This document shows, piece after piece, positions 17,795 through 27,190 of a DNA stretch of 64,000 nt. The stretch is from Paraburkholderia fungorum (lineage in GTDB: Bacteria > Pseudomonadota > Gammaproteobacteria > Burkholderiales > Burkholderiaceae): NCBI RefSeq assembly GCF_900099835.1, contig NZ_FNKP01000001.1, positions 1,860,001 to 1,924,000 of the forward strand, written 5' to 3'. Position 1 is the first letter of the stretch. Each line of letters begins with the position of its first letter. The translations under genes were made by a program, and so were the position numbers. The notes below the pieces were generated by a model. That model was not told the DNA's origin. It searched no databases and saw only the letters and a list, made by a program, of their open reading frames with translations.

Positions 17795-19558
17795 TCATTG
17801 TTGTGGTTTTTCCACCGGCGACGGCGCGGACACAGCGGGGGCGGCGGGCGCGGCTTGCGGCGTCTGCGGCTGAAGCGGCTCCAGCGGCTTCATCACCACC
17901 ACGCGACGCGAATCGCGCGCGATCACCTGCATCGGCAGACCTTGCGCGACGAAACGGTCGTAAGTCGACGGCGGGATCAGCGCGAGCGCGTAGCGGTCGG
18001 CCTTCCAGCGCTCGATCCACTGGTCGATCGACGGCACCCACTTCTGCGGTTCGACGGTCACGCCGAAGGTCAGTTCGTCGGCATGTTCGACCATGATCGT
18101 CGTATGGCCGACGTAGAACGGCAGTGTGTGATCGAGCACGCCGACCGAGTAGAACGGCGTATCGGGCGGCAGCTTCGCGAGTTCGGCCTTGATCGCGGGC
18201 GCGAGCAGGGCGCCGGAACTCTGGCGTCCGAACACGTCGTGACCCGTGCCGGCGATCGTGCCGAGCAGCAGCCACGCCGCCCCGAAACTGGCGACCGCGC
18301 CGAGAATCCCCGCCTTGCTGCTACGGTTCAGCCACAGCGCGGCCAGGGTCAGCACGAAAGCGACGCCGAGCGCAGCGAGCACCCAGCTCCGGTATTCGAT
18401 GTACAGCTCGGCCGGATTGCGTCCGCTGCCGAGGCGCCCGAGGAACAGCGCCGCGAACGCCGCCACCACGAAGAACAGCGCATAGCCCGCCAGATGACGG
18501 CGCAGCTGGTCGCGCGTGACGAGCGGCAGGTACATGCCGATCAGCATCGCGATGGGCGGCGCAATCGGCAGCGTGTAGGACAGCAGCTTCGAGTGCGACG
18601 CGCTGAAGAACAGGAAGATGAAGACGGTCCACGTCATCATCAGCGTGACAGGAGCGAAGCCGTTCGGCTGACGCGGCTGGCGCCATGCGTGGCGCATGCT
18701 TTGCACCGTGATCGACAGCCACGGCAGGAAGCCCACCAGCAGCACCGGCACGAAGTAATAGAACGCGCCCGGACGGTTCTGCTCGGGCGTCAGATAGCGC
18801 TTGAACTGCTGGACGATGAAGAAGAAGTTCAGGAATTCGGGGTTGCGTTGCTGCACCAGCACGAACCACGGCGTGACGATCGCGAAGAACACGATCAGGC
18901 CGCCGATCAGATGCAGGCGCTTCCACAGCGCCCAGTCGCGCGCGATCAGCGTGTACAGCACCAGCACCGCGCCCGGCAGGATCACGCCGACCAGACCCTT
19001 CGACAGCACCGCGAGCGCCATCGACGCCCAGCAGATCCACATCCAGCCGCGTACGCAGCCGGTCGACAGGTTGGGGCGCTGCGCGAGCATCAGCGAGCAC
19101 AGCGTCAGCGCCATCCAGAACGACAGGCCCATGTCGAGCGTGTTGAAATGGCCCATCAGGTTCCAGTACGGCGAACAGGCCAGCACGATCGCCGCGAATA
19201 CGCCGGTCGCCGCGTTGAACACGCGCGCGCCGGTGAAGCCGATCAGCAGCACGCCGGCAAAGCCGGTCAGCGCGGTATAAAGCCGCGCCTGCCACTCGCC
19301 GATGCCGAACCACGCGAAGGTCAGCGCGTTCGCCCACGTTTGCAGCGGCGGTTTTTCGAAATACTTGTAGCCGTTGTAGCGCGGCGTGATCCAGTCGCCG
19401 GTGACGAACATCTCGCGCGCCATTTCGGCATAGCGGCCTTCGTCACTCGGCAGAAGGTGGCGCCAGCCGAGCGGCACGAACCAGATCACGGCGAGGGCCA
19501 GCACCAGCAGCAGGATCGTGGTGCGATTGAGCGGTAGCCTCGACGGCGTATCGTTCAT
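17795..19558 (-). CDS. arnT: Undecaprenyl-phosphate-L-Ara4N:lipid A transferase (GT39/GT83 type)
   Basis: A 587-residue inner-membrane glycosyltransferase that attaches L-Ara4N to lipid A phosphates (and in Burkholderia also to inner-core Ko), lowering affinity for polymyxin. The first periplasmic loop carries the conserved LPSDEGRYAEMAREMFVTGDWITPRYNG-type segment with acidic and basic residues needed in ArnT. More than ten hydrophobic helices follow, then a soluble C-terminal domain ending in a Pro/Ala/Gln-rich tail. ATG 19558 has an AGG-containing site upstream; a TTG at 19567 is possible. It is first in the arnT-arnE unit. Confidence 0.9.
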   Translation of the reverse strand: MNDTPSRLPLNRTTILLLVLALAVIWFVPLGWRHLLPSDEGRYAEMAREMFVTGDWITPRYNGYKYFEKPPLQTWANALTFAWFGIGEWQARLYTALTGFAGVLLIGFTGARVFNAATGVFAAIVLACSPYWNLMGHFNTLDMGLSFWMALTLCSLMLAQRPNLSTGCVRGWMWICWASMALAVLSKGLVGVILPGAVLVLYTLIARDWALWKRLHLIGGLIVFFAIVTPWFVLVQQRNPEFLNFFFIVQQFKRYLTPEQNRPGAFYYFVPVLLVGFLPWLSITVQSMRHAWRQPRQPNGFAPVTLMMTWTVFIFLFFSASHSKLLSYTLPIAPPIAMLIGMYLPLVTRDQLRRHLAGYALFFVVAAFAALFLGRLGSGRNPAELYIEYRSWVLAALGVAFVLTLAALWLNRSSKAGILGAVASFGAAWLLLGTIAGTGHDVFGRQSSGALLAPAIKAELAKLPPDTPFYSVGVLDHTLPFYVGHTTIMVEHADELTFGVTVEPQKWVPSIDQWIERWKADRYALALIPPSTYDRFVAQGLPMQVIARDSRRVVVMKPLEPLQPQTPQAAPAAPAVSAPSPVEKPQQ

Positions 19559-20065
19559 GGATTTCAACCTGTTGGGCGACGCCGCGTACGCAGCGAAGCG
19601 ATGTTGTCTGGAATCGGCAGCCGGCGATGCCAGGCGGCCTTTGGCGGGCGTCTGGGCATGAGGGCCACTGTACTGCTCGCCGTATGCTTTTCGGATTGCC
19701 GCCAGTTATCGACCGCCGGCCGCCGGCTACAGTCGCCTGGCCCAGACCCAAAGGCGCCCGAAGCCCGGCGACCAGCGCGAAGTGAGATCGATTCCGATGA
19801 ATCGTCAGCGCACCGATGGCGCGCAGTGTACGTTATCGGCCTGGTCGCGGCGAGGGTGTGTGGGTCATCGCTGCGGCGGGCAGGCTGATCGTTCGATACG
19901 CAATGCATGGAGCGCGGACTTCCGTCCTGCCGGTCTACGCGCTTTCGGGCCGGGCCAGCAACGTAGGGAAGGCCATCAGGGGCTCAGCGAATCCACCCGG
20001 CAGGCTCTAAATGGCCTGCTAGCCGCCGAAGACCATGGCGAGGCCGCCCCCAACGTCCGCCGCCG
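19559..20065. other. Intergenic region upstream of arnT
   Basis: About 500 bases between the arnT start and the stop of the Mth938-like gene. Several open frames cross it, but none has a ribosome site or recognisable protein. It presumably contains the arnT promoter, which I cannot place. Confidence 0.5.
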
Positions 20066-20440
20066 CTACGCTTCGATCAGCAACGCGGCCGCGACCTTGC
20101 GGCCCTCGGCCATCAGAATGTTGTACGTGCGGCAGGCGGCCTTGAAATCCATCGTTTCGACGCCGATGCGCTTCGCGGTGAGCGCGGCGGTGAGTCGCGG
20201 ATGCGGAAAGCGCAGCTTGTCGCCGCTGCCGAACACGACCACTTCCGGCGCGGAATCGACGAGCATTGCGAAATGCTCGGCGCTCAGTTGTTCGAACGAC
20301 GCGACGGGCCACGGGACGACCGGTGCCTGCGGCAGTACGAGAATGCTGCCCGAATGGCGCACCAGATTGATTTCGACATAGTCGGCGCCGTAGCCGGTGA
20401 CGGTGTTCAGGGCGGCGCTGGAATCCTGATGTAATTTCAA
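20066..20440 (-). CDS. Mth938-like (DUF498) domain protein
   Basis: A 124-residue soluble protein of the Mth938/DUF498 family, related to the human mitochondrial assembly factor NDUFAF3/C11orf67. Typical features are GYGADYVEINLVRHSGSILVLP near the N-terminus, VVVFGSGDKLRFPHP in the middle and MDFKAACRTYNILMAEGRKVAAALL at the end. The start is taken as TTG 20440 (MKLHQDSS); the frame continues upstream but without a family match. A biochemical function has not been established. It is divergent from alaA with a long intergenic region. Confidence 0.8.
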   Translation of the reverse strand: MKLHQDSSAALNTVTGYGADYVEINLVRHSGSILVLPQAPVVPWPVASFEQLSAEHFAMLVDSAPEVVVFGSGDKLRFPHPRLTAALTAKRIGVETMDFKAACRTYNILMAEGRKVAAALLIEA

Positions 20441-21182
20441 ATTGATTTTCCGAAGTCGTCGAGAGACGTCGTGCGCGCCGGCGGGCCTGACCGGATGGAA
20501 CGAAAGCAGGGCGGCGCGACGCGCGAGGAATACGAAAGGGCCGAAAAGGCTTGCCGTTGCGGGTGGTGCATTGCGGAAGTCGGCCAAAATCCGCTAAATT
20601 ATAACTTTTTAGCCGCCTTGCGGCGCCCCTCGCCCAATCGCCGCCACAAGCCGCGCTGGGTGCATCGGCGCGGCCCACCGGCTACCTGCGCTGGTTTTGT
20701 ACGCTTTCGGCCGCTTTTCGTCTGTTTTTTGTCCGCTGTTTTGCCCGTTTGTTTGTATCCCGGGTGGACTTCTGGTCTCGCTCCCAGGTTTTGTCTCGGG
20801 TGTTGGCTGGATCGGGTTAGCCGCCATCCGCCCGCATCGCGAGCCGAGAGGTTTCGATGCTGACGGACCGCCAGGCGGGTCCACCGAGCCGCCCAGTAAG
20901 CGGCGGGAAGATCGAAAAACGGCGATTCGCGCGGCAACTGAAGCGCGGCTAATCAACCCGTCGCTACCTGACAATGCCGGAAACAGCGTCGAAAAAGGAA
21001 GTCGAAAGCGGCGGTCCGAGGGCAGTCCCAATCGCGTCTGGCGGCCGTCGCCGGTCTGCCGCGCGCCCGAATCCACGACTCGGCGAACTTGCCCGTCCCG
21101 GCGTCCAGTGTCGTTACCCCGGCCGGCCGGTTCGCTCAAGCCGTCAAGCCATCAAGTCATTAACCAGGATGAAGTGCCCGCC
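20441..21182. other. Long intergenic region between the Mth938-like gene and alaA
   Basis: About 740 bases. On the minus strand a perfect TATAAT (20598-20603) could be the -10 of the DUF498 gene, with no good -35. The part from 20700 to 20780 is unusually T-rich on the plus strand for this genome. The alaA reading frame is open upstream to 20697, but the translation is Arg/Pro/Ser-rich without family match and I treat it as non-coding leader. Confidence 0.5.
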
Positions 21183-22421
21183 GTGAAACCGATTCTCAAA
21201 TCCAACAAGTTGTTGAATGTCTGCTATGACATTCGCGGGCCCGTCCTCGAACATGCGAAGCGGCTCGAAGAAGAAGGGCACCGCATCATCAAGCTGAACA
21301 TCGGCAATCTCGCGCCGTTCGGCTTCGATGCGCCCGACGAAATCATTCAGGACATGATCCTGAATCTGCCGGGATCGTCCGGCTATTCCGACTCCAAAGG
21401 TGTGTTCGCCGCGCGCAAGGCGATCATGCATTACACGCAGCAAAAGGGCGTGCACGGCGTCGAACTGGACGACATCTACATCGGCAACGGCGCGTCCGAG
21501 CTGATCGTGATGGCGCTGCAGGGCCTGCTGAACGACGGCGACGAAGTGCTGCTGCCCGCGCCCGATTACCCGCTGTGGACCGCTGGCGTGAGCCTGTCGG
21601 GCGGCACGCCGGTGCACTACATCTGCGATGAGTCGAATCGCTGGATGCCCGATCTGGACGACATTCGCGCGAAAATCACGCCGAATACGCGCGCGCTCGT
21701 CGTGATCAACCCGAACAACCCGACCGGCGCGCTGTATTCCGACGAACTGCTGCTCGGCCTGATCGAAATCGCGCGCCAGCACGGCCTCGTGATCTTCGCC
21801 GACGAGGTCTACGACAAGATCGTCTACGACGGCAAGAAGCACACGGCGATGGCCGCGCTGTCCGACGACGTGCTCACCGTCACGTTCAACAGCCTGTCGA
21901 AGAGCTACCGTGCGTGCGGCTATCGCGCGGGCTGGATGTTCATTTCGGGCCTGACCGGCGAGAACCGCCGTAACGGTAAGGACTATTTCGAAGGCCTCGG
22001 CATTCTGGCGTCGATGCGCCTGTGCCCGAACGTGCCGGGCCAGTATGCGATCCAGACGGCGCTGGGCGGCTACCAGAGCATCAACGATCTGATCGTGCCG
22101 AGCGGCCGCCTGTACAAACAGCGCGAACTCGCGTATGACATGCTGACGGCGATCCCCGGCGTGAGCTGCGTGAAGCCGGAAGCGGCGCTGTACATGTTCC
22201 CGCGCCTCGACCCGAAAATTTATCCGATCAAGGACGACCAGCAGTTCATCCTCGATCTTCTGCTCGAAGAGCGCGTGCTGCTCGTGCAAGGCTCCGGTTT
22301 CAACTGGAAAACGCCGGATCACTTCCGCGTCGTGTTCCTGCCGAACGTCGACGATCTCGCCGATTCGATCAACCGGATCGCGCGTTTCCTCGACGGTTAC
22401 CGCAAGCGTCACACGGCCTGA
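21183..22421 (+). CDS. alaA: Glutamate-pyruvate aminotransferase (AlaA-like)
   Basis: A 412-residue class I/II PLP aminotransferase that makes alanine from pyruvate and glutamate. Sequence aligns closely with E. coli AlaA over its whole length: N-terminal KSNKLLNVCYDIRGPVL, INPNNPTGA, and PLP-binding Lys240 in SLSKSYRACGYRAG. GTG 21183 is chosen because it aligns with the E. coli start; a GTG at 21174, closer to AGGA at 21166-21169, is an alternative adding three residues. It heads the alaA-hom-thrC amino-acid cluster. Confidence 0.9.
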   Translation: MKPILKSNKLLNVCYDIRGPVLEHAKRLEEEGHRIIKLNIGNLAPFGFDAPDEIIQDMILNLPGSSGYSDSKGVFAARKAIMHYTQQKGVHGVELDDIYIGNGASELIVMALQGLLNDGDEVLLPAPDYPLWTAGVSLSGGTPVHYICDESNRWMPDLDDIRAKITPNTRALVVINPNNPTGALYSDELLLGLIEIARQHGLVIFADEVYDKIVYDGKKHTAMAALSDDVLTVTFNSLSKSYRACGYRAGWMFISGLTGENRRNGKDYFEGLGILASMRLCPNVPGQYAIQTALGGYQSINDLIVPSGRLYKQRELAYDMLTAIPGVSCVKPEAALYMFPRLDPKIYPIKDDQQFILDLLLEERVLLVQGSGFNWKTPDHFRVVFLPNVDDLADSINRIARFLDGYRKRHTA

Positions 22422-22466
22422 CGCACAATGTGGCGCATGGCGCGCCACCTGATACCCGTTTCCTCG

Positions 22467-22560
22467 TGAGAAAACGCCGGGCCGCCTGAAGCGGCCGCCC
22501 AGGTTTTCTCATCCCCCTCGGGGGACTGGCGCAAAACGCCAGAGTTGGGGGCACTTTTTA
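22467..22560 (+). promoter_or_regulatory. Structured leader in front of hom
   Basis: Three hairpins lie in 90 bases. TGAGAAAAC (22467-22475) pairs with GTTTTCTCA (22503-22511), enclosing GCCGC/GCGGC (22481-22485, 22491-22495). CCCCC (22513-22517) can pair either with GGGGG at 22520-22524 or with GGGGG at 22547-22551, the latter enclosing CTGGCG/CGCCAG (22526-22531, 22537-22542). A T-run follows at 22555-22559. This resembles a terminator/anti-terminator arrangement; function is unproven. Confidence 0.5.
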
Positions 22561-22586
22561 ATCACCTACTCGAAAACACACGCTGC

Positions 22587-23918
22587 ATGGAACCGATCAA
22601 AGTTGGACTGCTGGGCTTCGGCACGGTAGGCAGCGGCACCTTCACGGTACTGCGTCGCAATCAGGAAGAAATCAAACGTCGCGCGGGCCGCGGCATCGAG
22701 GTTGCGCGCATCGCCGTGCGCAATCCCGCCAAGGCCACAGCAGCGCTCGGCACGGAAGCCGGCAGCGTCGCGCTGACCGATGACTTCAACGCGGTGGTCG
22801 ACGATCCGTCGATCGACATCGTGGCCGAAATGATCGGCGGCACGGGCCTCGCTCGCGACCTCGTGCTGCGCGCGATCAAGAATCGCAAGCATGTCGTGAC
22901 GGCCAACAAGGCGCTGCTCGCGGTGCACGGCACCGAAATTTTCGAGGCGGCGCGCGCCAATGGCGTGATGGTGTCGTTCGAAGCGGCGGTGGCTGGCGGC
23001 ATTCCGATCATCAAGGCGCTGCGCGAAGGGCTGACGGCCAATCGCATCCAGTACATCGCGGGCATCATCAACGGCACGACGAATTACATCCTGTCGGAAA
23101 TGCGTGACCGTGGGCTCGACTTCGCGACCGCGCTGAAGGCCGCGCAGGAACTGGGCTATGCCGAAGCCGATCCGACTTTCGATATCGAAGGCGTGGACGC
23201 CGCGCACAAGGCGACGATCATGAGCGCGATCGCGTTCGGCGTGCCGGTGCAGTTCGACAAGGCGTACGTCGAAGGCATCAGCAAGCTCGCCGCAATCGAC
23301 ATCAAATACGCGGAAGAACTCGGCTACCGCATCAAGCTGCTGGGCATTGCGCGCCGCGCTGAAAAGGGCATCGAGTTGCGCGTGCATCCCACGCTGATCC
23401 CGGAAAAGCGTCTGCTGGCGAACGTGGAAGGCGCGATGAACGCGGTCGTCGTGCACGGCGACGCAGTGGGCACCACGCTGTACTACGGCAAGGGCGCGGG
23501 CGCTGAGCCGACGGCTTCCGCCGTGGTCGCCGATCTGGTCGACGTGACGCGTCTGCATACGGCTGACCCGGAGCATCGCGTGCCGCATCTGGCGTTCCAG
23601 CCGGACAGCCTGTCGAACACGCCGATCCTGCCGATCGACGAAGTGACGAGCGGTTATTACCTGCGTCTGCGGGTGGCCGATGTGACCGGCGTGCTCGCCG
23701 ACATCACGCGCATTCTCGCCGACACCGGTATCTCGATCGACGCGCTGTTGCAGAAGGAATCGGAGCAGGTCGACGCGAACGGCAAGGGCGAAACCGACAT
23801 CATCCTGATTACGCACGAAACGGTTGAAAAGCACGTCAACGCGGCGATCAAGACGATCGAAGCGCTGAAGACCGTTGTCTCGCAAGTCACGAAGCTGCGC
23901 ATGGAAGCGCTGAACTAG
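22587..23918 (+). CDS. hom: Homoserine dehydrogenase
   Basis: A 443-residue NAD(P)-dependent enzyme converting aspartate semialdehyde to homoserine, the branch point to threonine and methionine. The Rossmann motif GLLGFGTVGSG starts at residue 7; the catalytic domain has GGIPIIKALREGL and NGTTNYILSEM. The C-terminal part is an ACT domain (VADVTGVLADITRILADTGISIDAL), so threonine feedback is likely. ATG 22587 begins MEPIKVGLLG; an upstream GTG-started extension is not conserved. It follows the structured leader and precedes thrC by eight bases. Confidence 0.96.
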   Translation: MEPIKVGLLGFGTVGSGTFTVLRRNQEEIKRRAGRGIEVARIAVRNPAKATAALGTEAGSVALTDDFNAVVDDPSIDIVAEMIGGTGLARDLVLRAIKNRKHVVTANKALLAVHGTEIFEAARANGVMVSFEAAVAGGIPIIKALREGLTANRIQYIAGIINGTTNYILSEMRDRGLDFATALKAAQELGYAEADPTFDIEGVDAAHKATIMSAIAFGVPVQFDKAYVEGISKLAAIDIKYAEELGYRIKLLGIARRAEKGIELRVHPTLIPEKRLLANVEGAMNAVVVHGDAVGTTLYYGKGAGAEPTASAVVADLVDVTRLHTADPEHRVPHLAFQPDSLSNTPILPIDEVTSGYYLRLRVADVTGVLADITRILADTGISIDALLQKESEQVDANGKGETDIILITHETVEKHVNAAIKTIEALKTVVSQVTKLRMEALN

Positions 23919-23926
23919 GCCGAACT

Positions 23927-25378
23927 ATGAACTATCTCTCCACGCGCGGCGCCGGAGCCGGCGAGCATCACACCTTCTCGGACATCCTGCTGGGCGGTCT
24001 CGCGAAAGACGGCGGCCTGTATCTGCCCGCTGTCTACCCGCGCGTCACACCGGATGAACTCGCGCGCTGGCGCACGCTGCCGTACGCGGACCTCGCGTTC
24101 GAAGTGCTGTCGAAATTCGTCGACGATATCCCCGCCGACGACCTGCGCGCACTCACGCGCAAGACCTACACGGCCGAGACCTACTGCAACGTGCGCGACG
24201 ACGAAAGCGCCGCGCAGATCACGCCGCTGAAAACGCTGGGCGTCGAGAGCGGCGCGACGCTGTCGCTGCTGGAACTGTCGAACGGTCCGACGCTCGCGTT
24301 CAAGGACATGGCGATGCAGTTGATCGGCAACCTGTTCGAATATGCGCTGGCCAAGCATGGTGAAACGCTGAACATTCTCGGCGCAACCTCGGGCGACACC
24401 GGCAGCGCTGCCGAATACGCGATGCGCGGCAAGAAGGGCATCCGCGTGTTCATGCTGTCGCCGCACAAGAAGATGAGCGCGTTCCAGACCGCGCAGATGT
24501 ACAGCCTGCAAGACCCGAACATCTTCAACCTCGCGGTCGAAGGCGTGTTCGACCACGCGCAGGACATCGTCAAGGCCGTGTCGAACGATCACGCGTTCAA
24601 GGCGAAGTACAAGATCGGCACGGTCAACTCGATCAACTGGGCGCGGGTCGTCGCGCAGGTCGTCTACTACTTCAAGGGCTATTTCGCCGCCACGAAGAGC
24701 AATGACGAGCGCGTGTCGTTCACGGTGCCGTCGGGCAATTTCGGCAACGTCTGCGCGGGTCACATCGCGCGGATGATGGGTCTGCCGATCGAGAAGCTGG
24801 TGGTCGCCACGAACGAAAACGACGTGCTCGACGAGTTCTTCCGCACCGGTATTTATCGCGTGCGCAAAGCGGCTGAGACGTATCACACGACCAGCCCGAG
24901 CATGGACATTTCGAAGGCGTCGAACTTCGAGCGTTTCGTGTTCGATCTGCTCGATCGCGATCCGGCGCGTGTGTTGCAACTGTTCCGCGACGTCGAAGAA
25001 AAGGGCGGTTTCGATCTCGCGGCGAGCGGCGATTTTGCCCGCGTGAAAGAGTTCGGTTTCGTGTCGGGTCGCAGCAGCCACGACACGCGCGTGGAGACGA
25101 TCCGCGACGTGTTCGAGCGTTACGACACGATGATCGACACGCACACCGCCGACGGTCTGAAGGTGGCGCGCGAGCATCTGCAAGCGGGCATTCCGATGAT
25201 CGTGCTGGAGACTGCACAGCCGATCAAGTTCGGCGAGACGATCCGCGAGGCGCTGTTGCGCGAACCGGAGCGGCCCGCTGCGTTTTCGGGCCTGGAGTCG
25301 CTGCCGCAGCGCTTTGAAGTGTTGCCGGCCGACGCACAGCGCGTGAAGGACTTTATCGTCGCGAACACCGGCGAATAA
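23927..25378 (+). CDS. thrC: Threonine synthase
   Basis: A 483-residue PLP enzyme converting O-phosphohomoserine to threonine. It begins MNYLSTRGAGAGEHHTFSDILLGGLAKDGGLYLP, diagnostic of the longer ThrC class found in proteobacteria and yeast. PLP-binding Lys126 is in PTLAFKDMAMQ; GATSGDTGSAAEY and SGNFGNVCAG bind phosphate. It is eight bases after hom and surely co-transcribed. A 9-bp G/C-rich hairpin follows the stop. Confidence 0.97.
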   Translation: MNYLSTRGAGAGEHHTFSDILLGGLAKDGGLYLPAVYPRVTPDELARWRTLPYADLAFEVLSKFVDDIPADDLRALTRKTYTAETYCNVRDDESAAQITPLKTLGVESGATLSLLELSNGPTLAFKDMAMQLIGNLFEYALAKHGETLNILGATSGDTGSAAEYAMRGKKGIRVFMLSPHKKMSAFQTAQMYSLQDPNIFNLAVEGVFDHAQDIVKAVSNDHAFKAKYKIGTVNSINWARVVAQVVYYFKGYFAATKSNDERVSFTVPSGNFGNVCAGHIARMMGLPIEKLVVATNENDVLDEFFRTGIYRVRKAAETYHTTSPSMDISKASNFERFVFDLLDRDPARVLQLFRDVEEKGGFDLAASGDFARVKEFGFVSGRSSHDTRVETIRDVFERYDTMIDTHTADGLKVAREHLQAGIPMIVLETAQPIKFGETIREALLREPERPAAFSGLESLPQRFEVLPADAQRVKDFIVANTGE

Positions 25379-25417
25379 GCGGGCGAGTAAAAGTAGGACT
25401 ACGAGTAGGACCAGGAT

Positions 25418-25441
25418 TGGGCAGGCCTTGCAGCCTGCCCA
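25418..25441 (+). terminator. Hairpin after thrC
   Basis: A perfect 9-bp stem (TGGGCAGGC at 25418-25426, GCCTGCCCA at 25433-25441) with a six-base loop, 40 bases after thrC. There is no U-tract, so it may be a Rho-assisted or processing hairpin rather than a true intrinsic terminator. Confidence 0.5.
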
Positions 25442-25596
25442 GCCTTGATTGCAGCATGAAATAGGCAGATACCGCTTGCCATGCATTTCCCCAGGCAAGC
25501 GTTCCCGAACAGAAATTCCTCCATAACGCCGTGCTGCCCAGGCTGACGGCATCGACCGCTACAATGTTCTTTTAACCAGCGGCTTCGAAATTCCCG

Positions 25597-26862
25597 ATGT
25601 CCACACCGACGCCCCGCGCCCCGATGCTCGCCACTGCCGACGCGTTGGCGACCTTGCTCAGCGCCGCCAGCCCGATCGCCGGCACCGAATCGATTCCCAC
25701 GTTGCAGGCGCTGAACCGCGTGCTTTCCGCGGATGTCATCTCGCCGCTAGACGTCCCGCCGATGAACACCAGCGCGATGGACGGCTACGCGATCCGCACG
25801 GCCGACCTCACGCAACCGGGCAGCACCCGTTTGCCCGTCTCGCAGCGCATCCCGGCAGGTCACGCACCCACGCCGCTCGCGCCCGGCAGCGCGGCGCGCA
25901 TCTTCACCGGCGCGACGGTGCCGCCCGGCGCGGACGCGATCGTGATGCAGGAGCAAGCCGAATCCACGAGCGATGAAGTCACGATTCTGCATACCCCGCA
26001 AGCCGGCGAATGGATCACGGCTCAAGGCGCGGATATCCGCAACGGCTCGGTCATTCTGCCCGCGGGCACACGGCTGACGCCGCAGGCGCTTGGATTGGCG
26101 GCGTCAGTGGGCTGTGCTCAGCTGGAGGTGCGCCGCCGCGTCAAGGTCGCCGTTTTCTTTACCGGCGACGAACTGACCATGCCCGGCGAGCCGCTGAAAC
26201 CCGGCGCAATCTACAACTCGAATCGCTTTACGTTGCGCGCGCTGCTGGACAGGCTCGGCTGCGAAGTCACCGACTACGGCATCGTCGCCGACAAGCTCGA
26301 TGCGACCCGCGCCACGTTGCGCGAAGCCGCTCAGGCGCACGATCTGATTCTGACCTGTGGCGGCGTGTCCGTCGGCGAGGAAGATCATGTGAAACCGGCG
26401 GTGGAGGCCGAAGGGCGCCTGGCGATGTGGCAGATTGCAATGAAGCCCGGCAAGCCGCTCGCGTTCGGTGCGGTGCGCCGTGATGACGCGGCGGGGCCGG
26501 GATCAATGTCGGCGTCTGCGGAAACCTTTTTTATCGGCTTGCCGGGCAATCCGGTTTCCAGTTTCGCGACCTTCCTGCTGTTCGTGCGGCCGTTCCTGCT
26601 GCGCCTCGCAGGCGTCGAGGCCGTCGCGCCTCGCGCGCTGTCGCTGCGCGCCGACTTCACCCAGAAAAAAGCCGATCGACGCAATGAGTTCCTGCGTGCG
26701 CGTATCAACGCCGAGGGTGGGCTCGATCTGTTCGCCAATCAGAGTTCCGCCGTGCTGACGTCGACGGTTTGGGGCGACGGCCTGATCGACAATCCGCCGA
26801 ATCACGCGATCAGCGCGGGCGAAACCGTGCGCTTCATTCCATTTTCCGAATTGCTGAACTGA
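25597..26862 (+). CDS. moeA: Molybdopterin molybdotransferase
   Basis: A 421-residue enzyme that inserts molybdate into adenylylated molybdopterin. Family motifs are PPMNTSAMDGYAI near residue 48, GAxxPPGADAIVMQE, FFTGDEL, the nucleotide-site GGVSVGEEDHVKP, and GLPGNPVS in the C-terminal half. The start MSTPTPRAPMLATADALATLL fits the family. It precedes moaD by 11 bases and moaE, giving a molybdenum cofactor operon. TACAAT at 25560-25565 may be a -10 element. Confidence 0.95.
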   Translation: MSTPTPRAPMLATADALATLLSAASPIAGTESIPTLQALNRVLSADVISPLDVPPMNTSAMDGYAIRTADLTQPGSTRLPVSQRIPAGHAPTPLAPGSAARIFTGATVPPGADAIVMQEQAESTSDEVTILHTPQAGEWITAQGADIRNGSVILPAGTRLTPQALGLAASVGCAQLEVRRRVKVAVFFTGDELTMPGEPLKPGAIYNSNRFTLRALLDRLGCEVTDYGIVADKLDATRATLREAAQAHDLILTCGGVSVGEEDHVKPAVEAEGRLAMWQIAMKPGKPLAFGAVRRDDAAGPGSMSASAETFFIGLPGNPVSSFATFLLFVRPFLLRLAGVEAVAPRALSLRADFTQKKADRRNEFLRARINAEGGLDLFANQSSAVLTSTVWGDGLIDNPPNHAISAGETVRFIPFSELLN

Positions 26863-26873
26863 AAGCCGTCCCG

Positions 26874-27131
26874 ATGAAGATTCAACTTCGATATTTTGCA
26901 AGCGTGCGCGAAGCGCTCGATCTGGCCAACGAGTCGGTCGAACTGCCTGACGGCATCGCGACCGTCGGCGATGTGCGCGCGTGGCTGCGCGTGCGCGGCG
27001 GAGTCTGGGCCGACACCCTCGCCGAAGGCCGCGCGCTGCGCATGGCCTGCAATCACGTAATGACCGACCCCGGCACGCGCGTGACCGAAGGTTGCGAAGT
27101 CGCGTTCTTTCCCCCCGTCACGGGCGGTTGA
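26874..27131 (+). CDS. moaD: Molybdopterin synthase sulfur carrier subunit
   Basis: An 85-residue ubiquitin-fold protein whose C-terminal Gly-Gly is thiocarboxylated and donates sulfur to precursor Z. The product ends exactly in VTGG, required for function, and starts MKIQLRYFASVREAL, typical of MoaD. It lies between moeA and moaE in the same operon; the frame is open upstream but ATG 26874 is the only start that aligns. Confidence 0.95.
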   Translation: MKIQLRYFASVREALDLANESVELPDGIATVGDVRAWLRVRGGVWADTLAEGRALRMACNHVMTDPGTRVTEGCEVAFFPPVTGG

Positions 27132-27190
27132 GCGGCGCTGCTTCGACCGGATCCAACCTCAAACCACGCCCAATCGCCCAGGAGTTCTCC

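Noticed and set aside
20697..21182. In-frame upstream extension of alaA by 162 codons
   Set aside because: The E. coli homologue starts exactly at the position of GTG 21183, and the extension is Arg/Pro/Ser-rich without conservation.
22428..22469. 13-codon frame as a threonine leader peptide
   Set aside because: It has no Thr codon and only one Ile codon, so classical attenuation is not supported.
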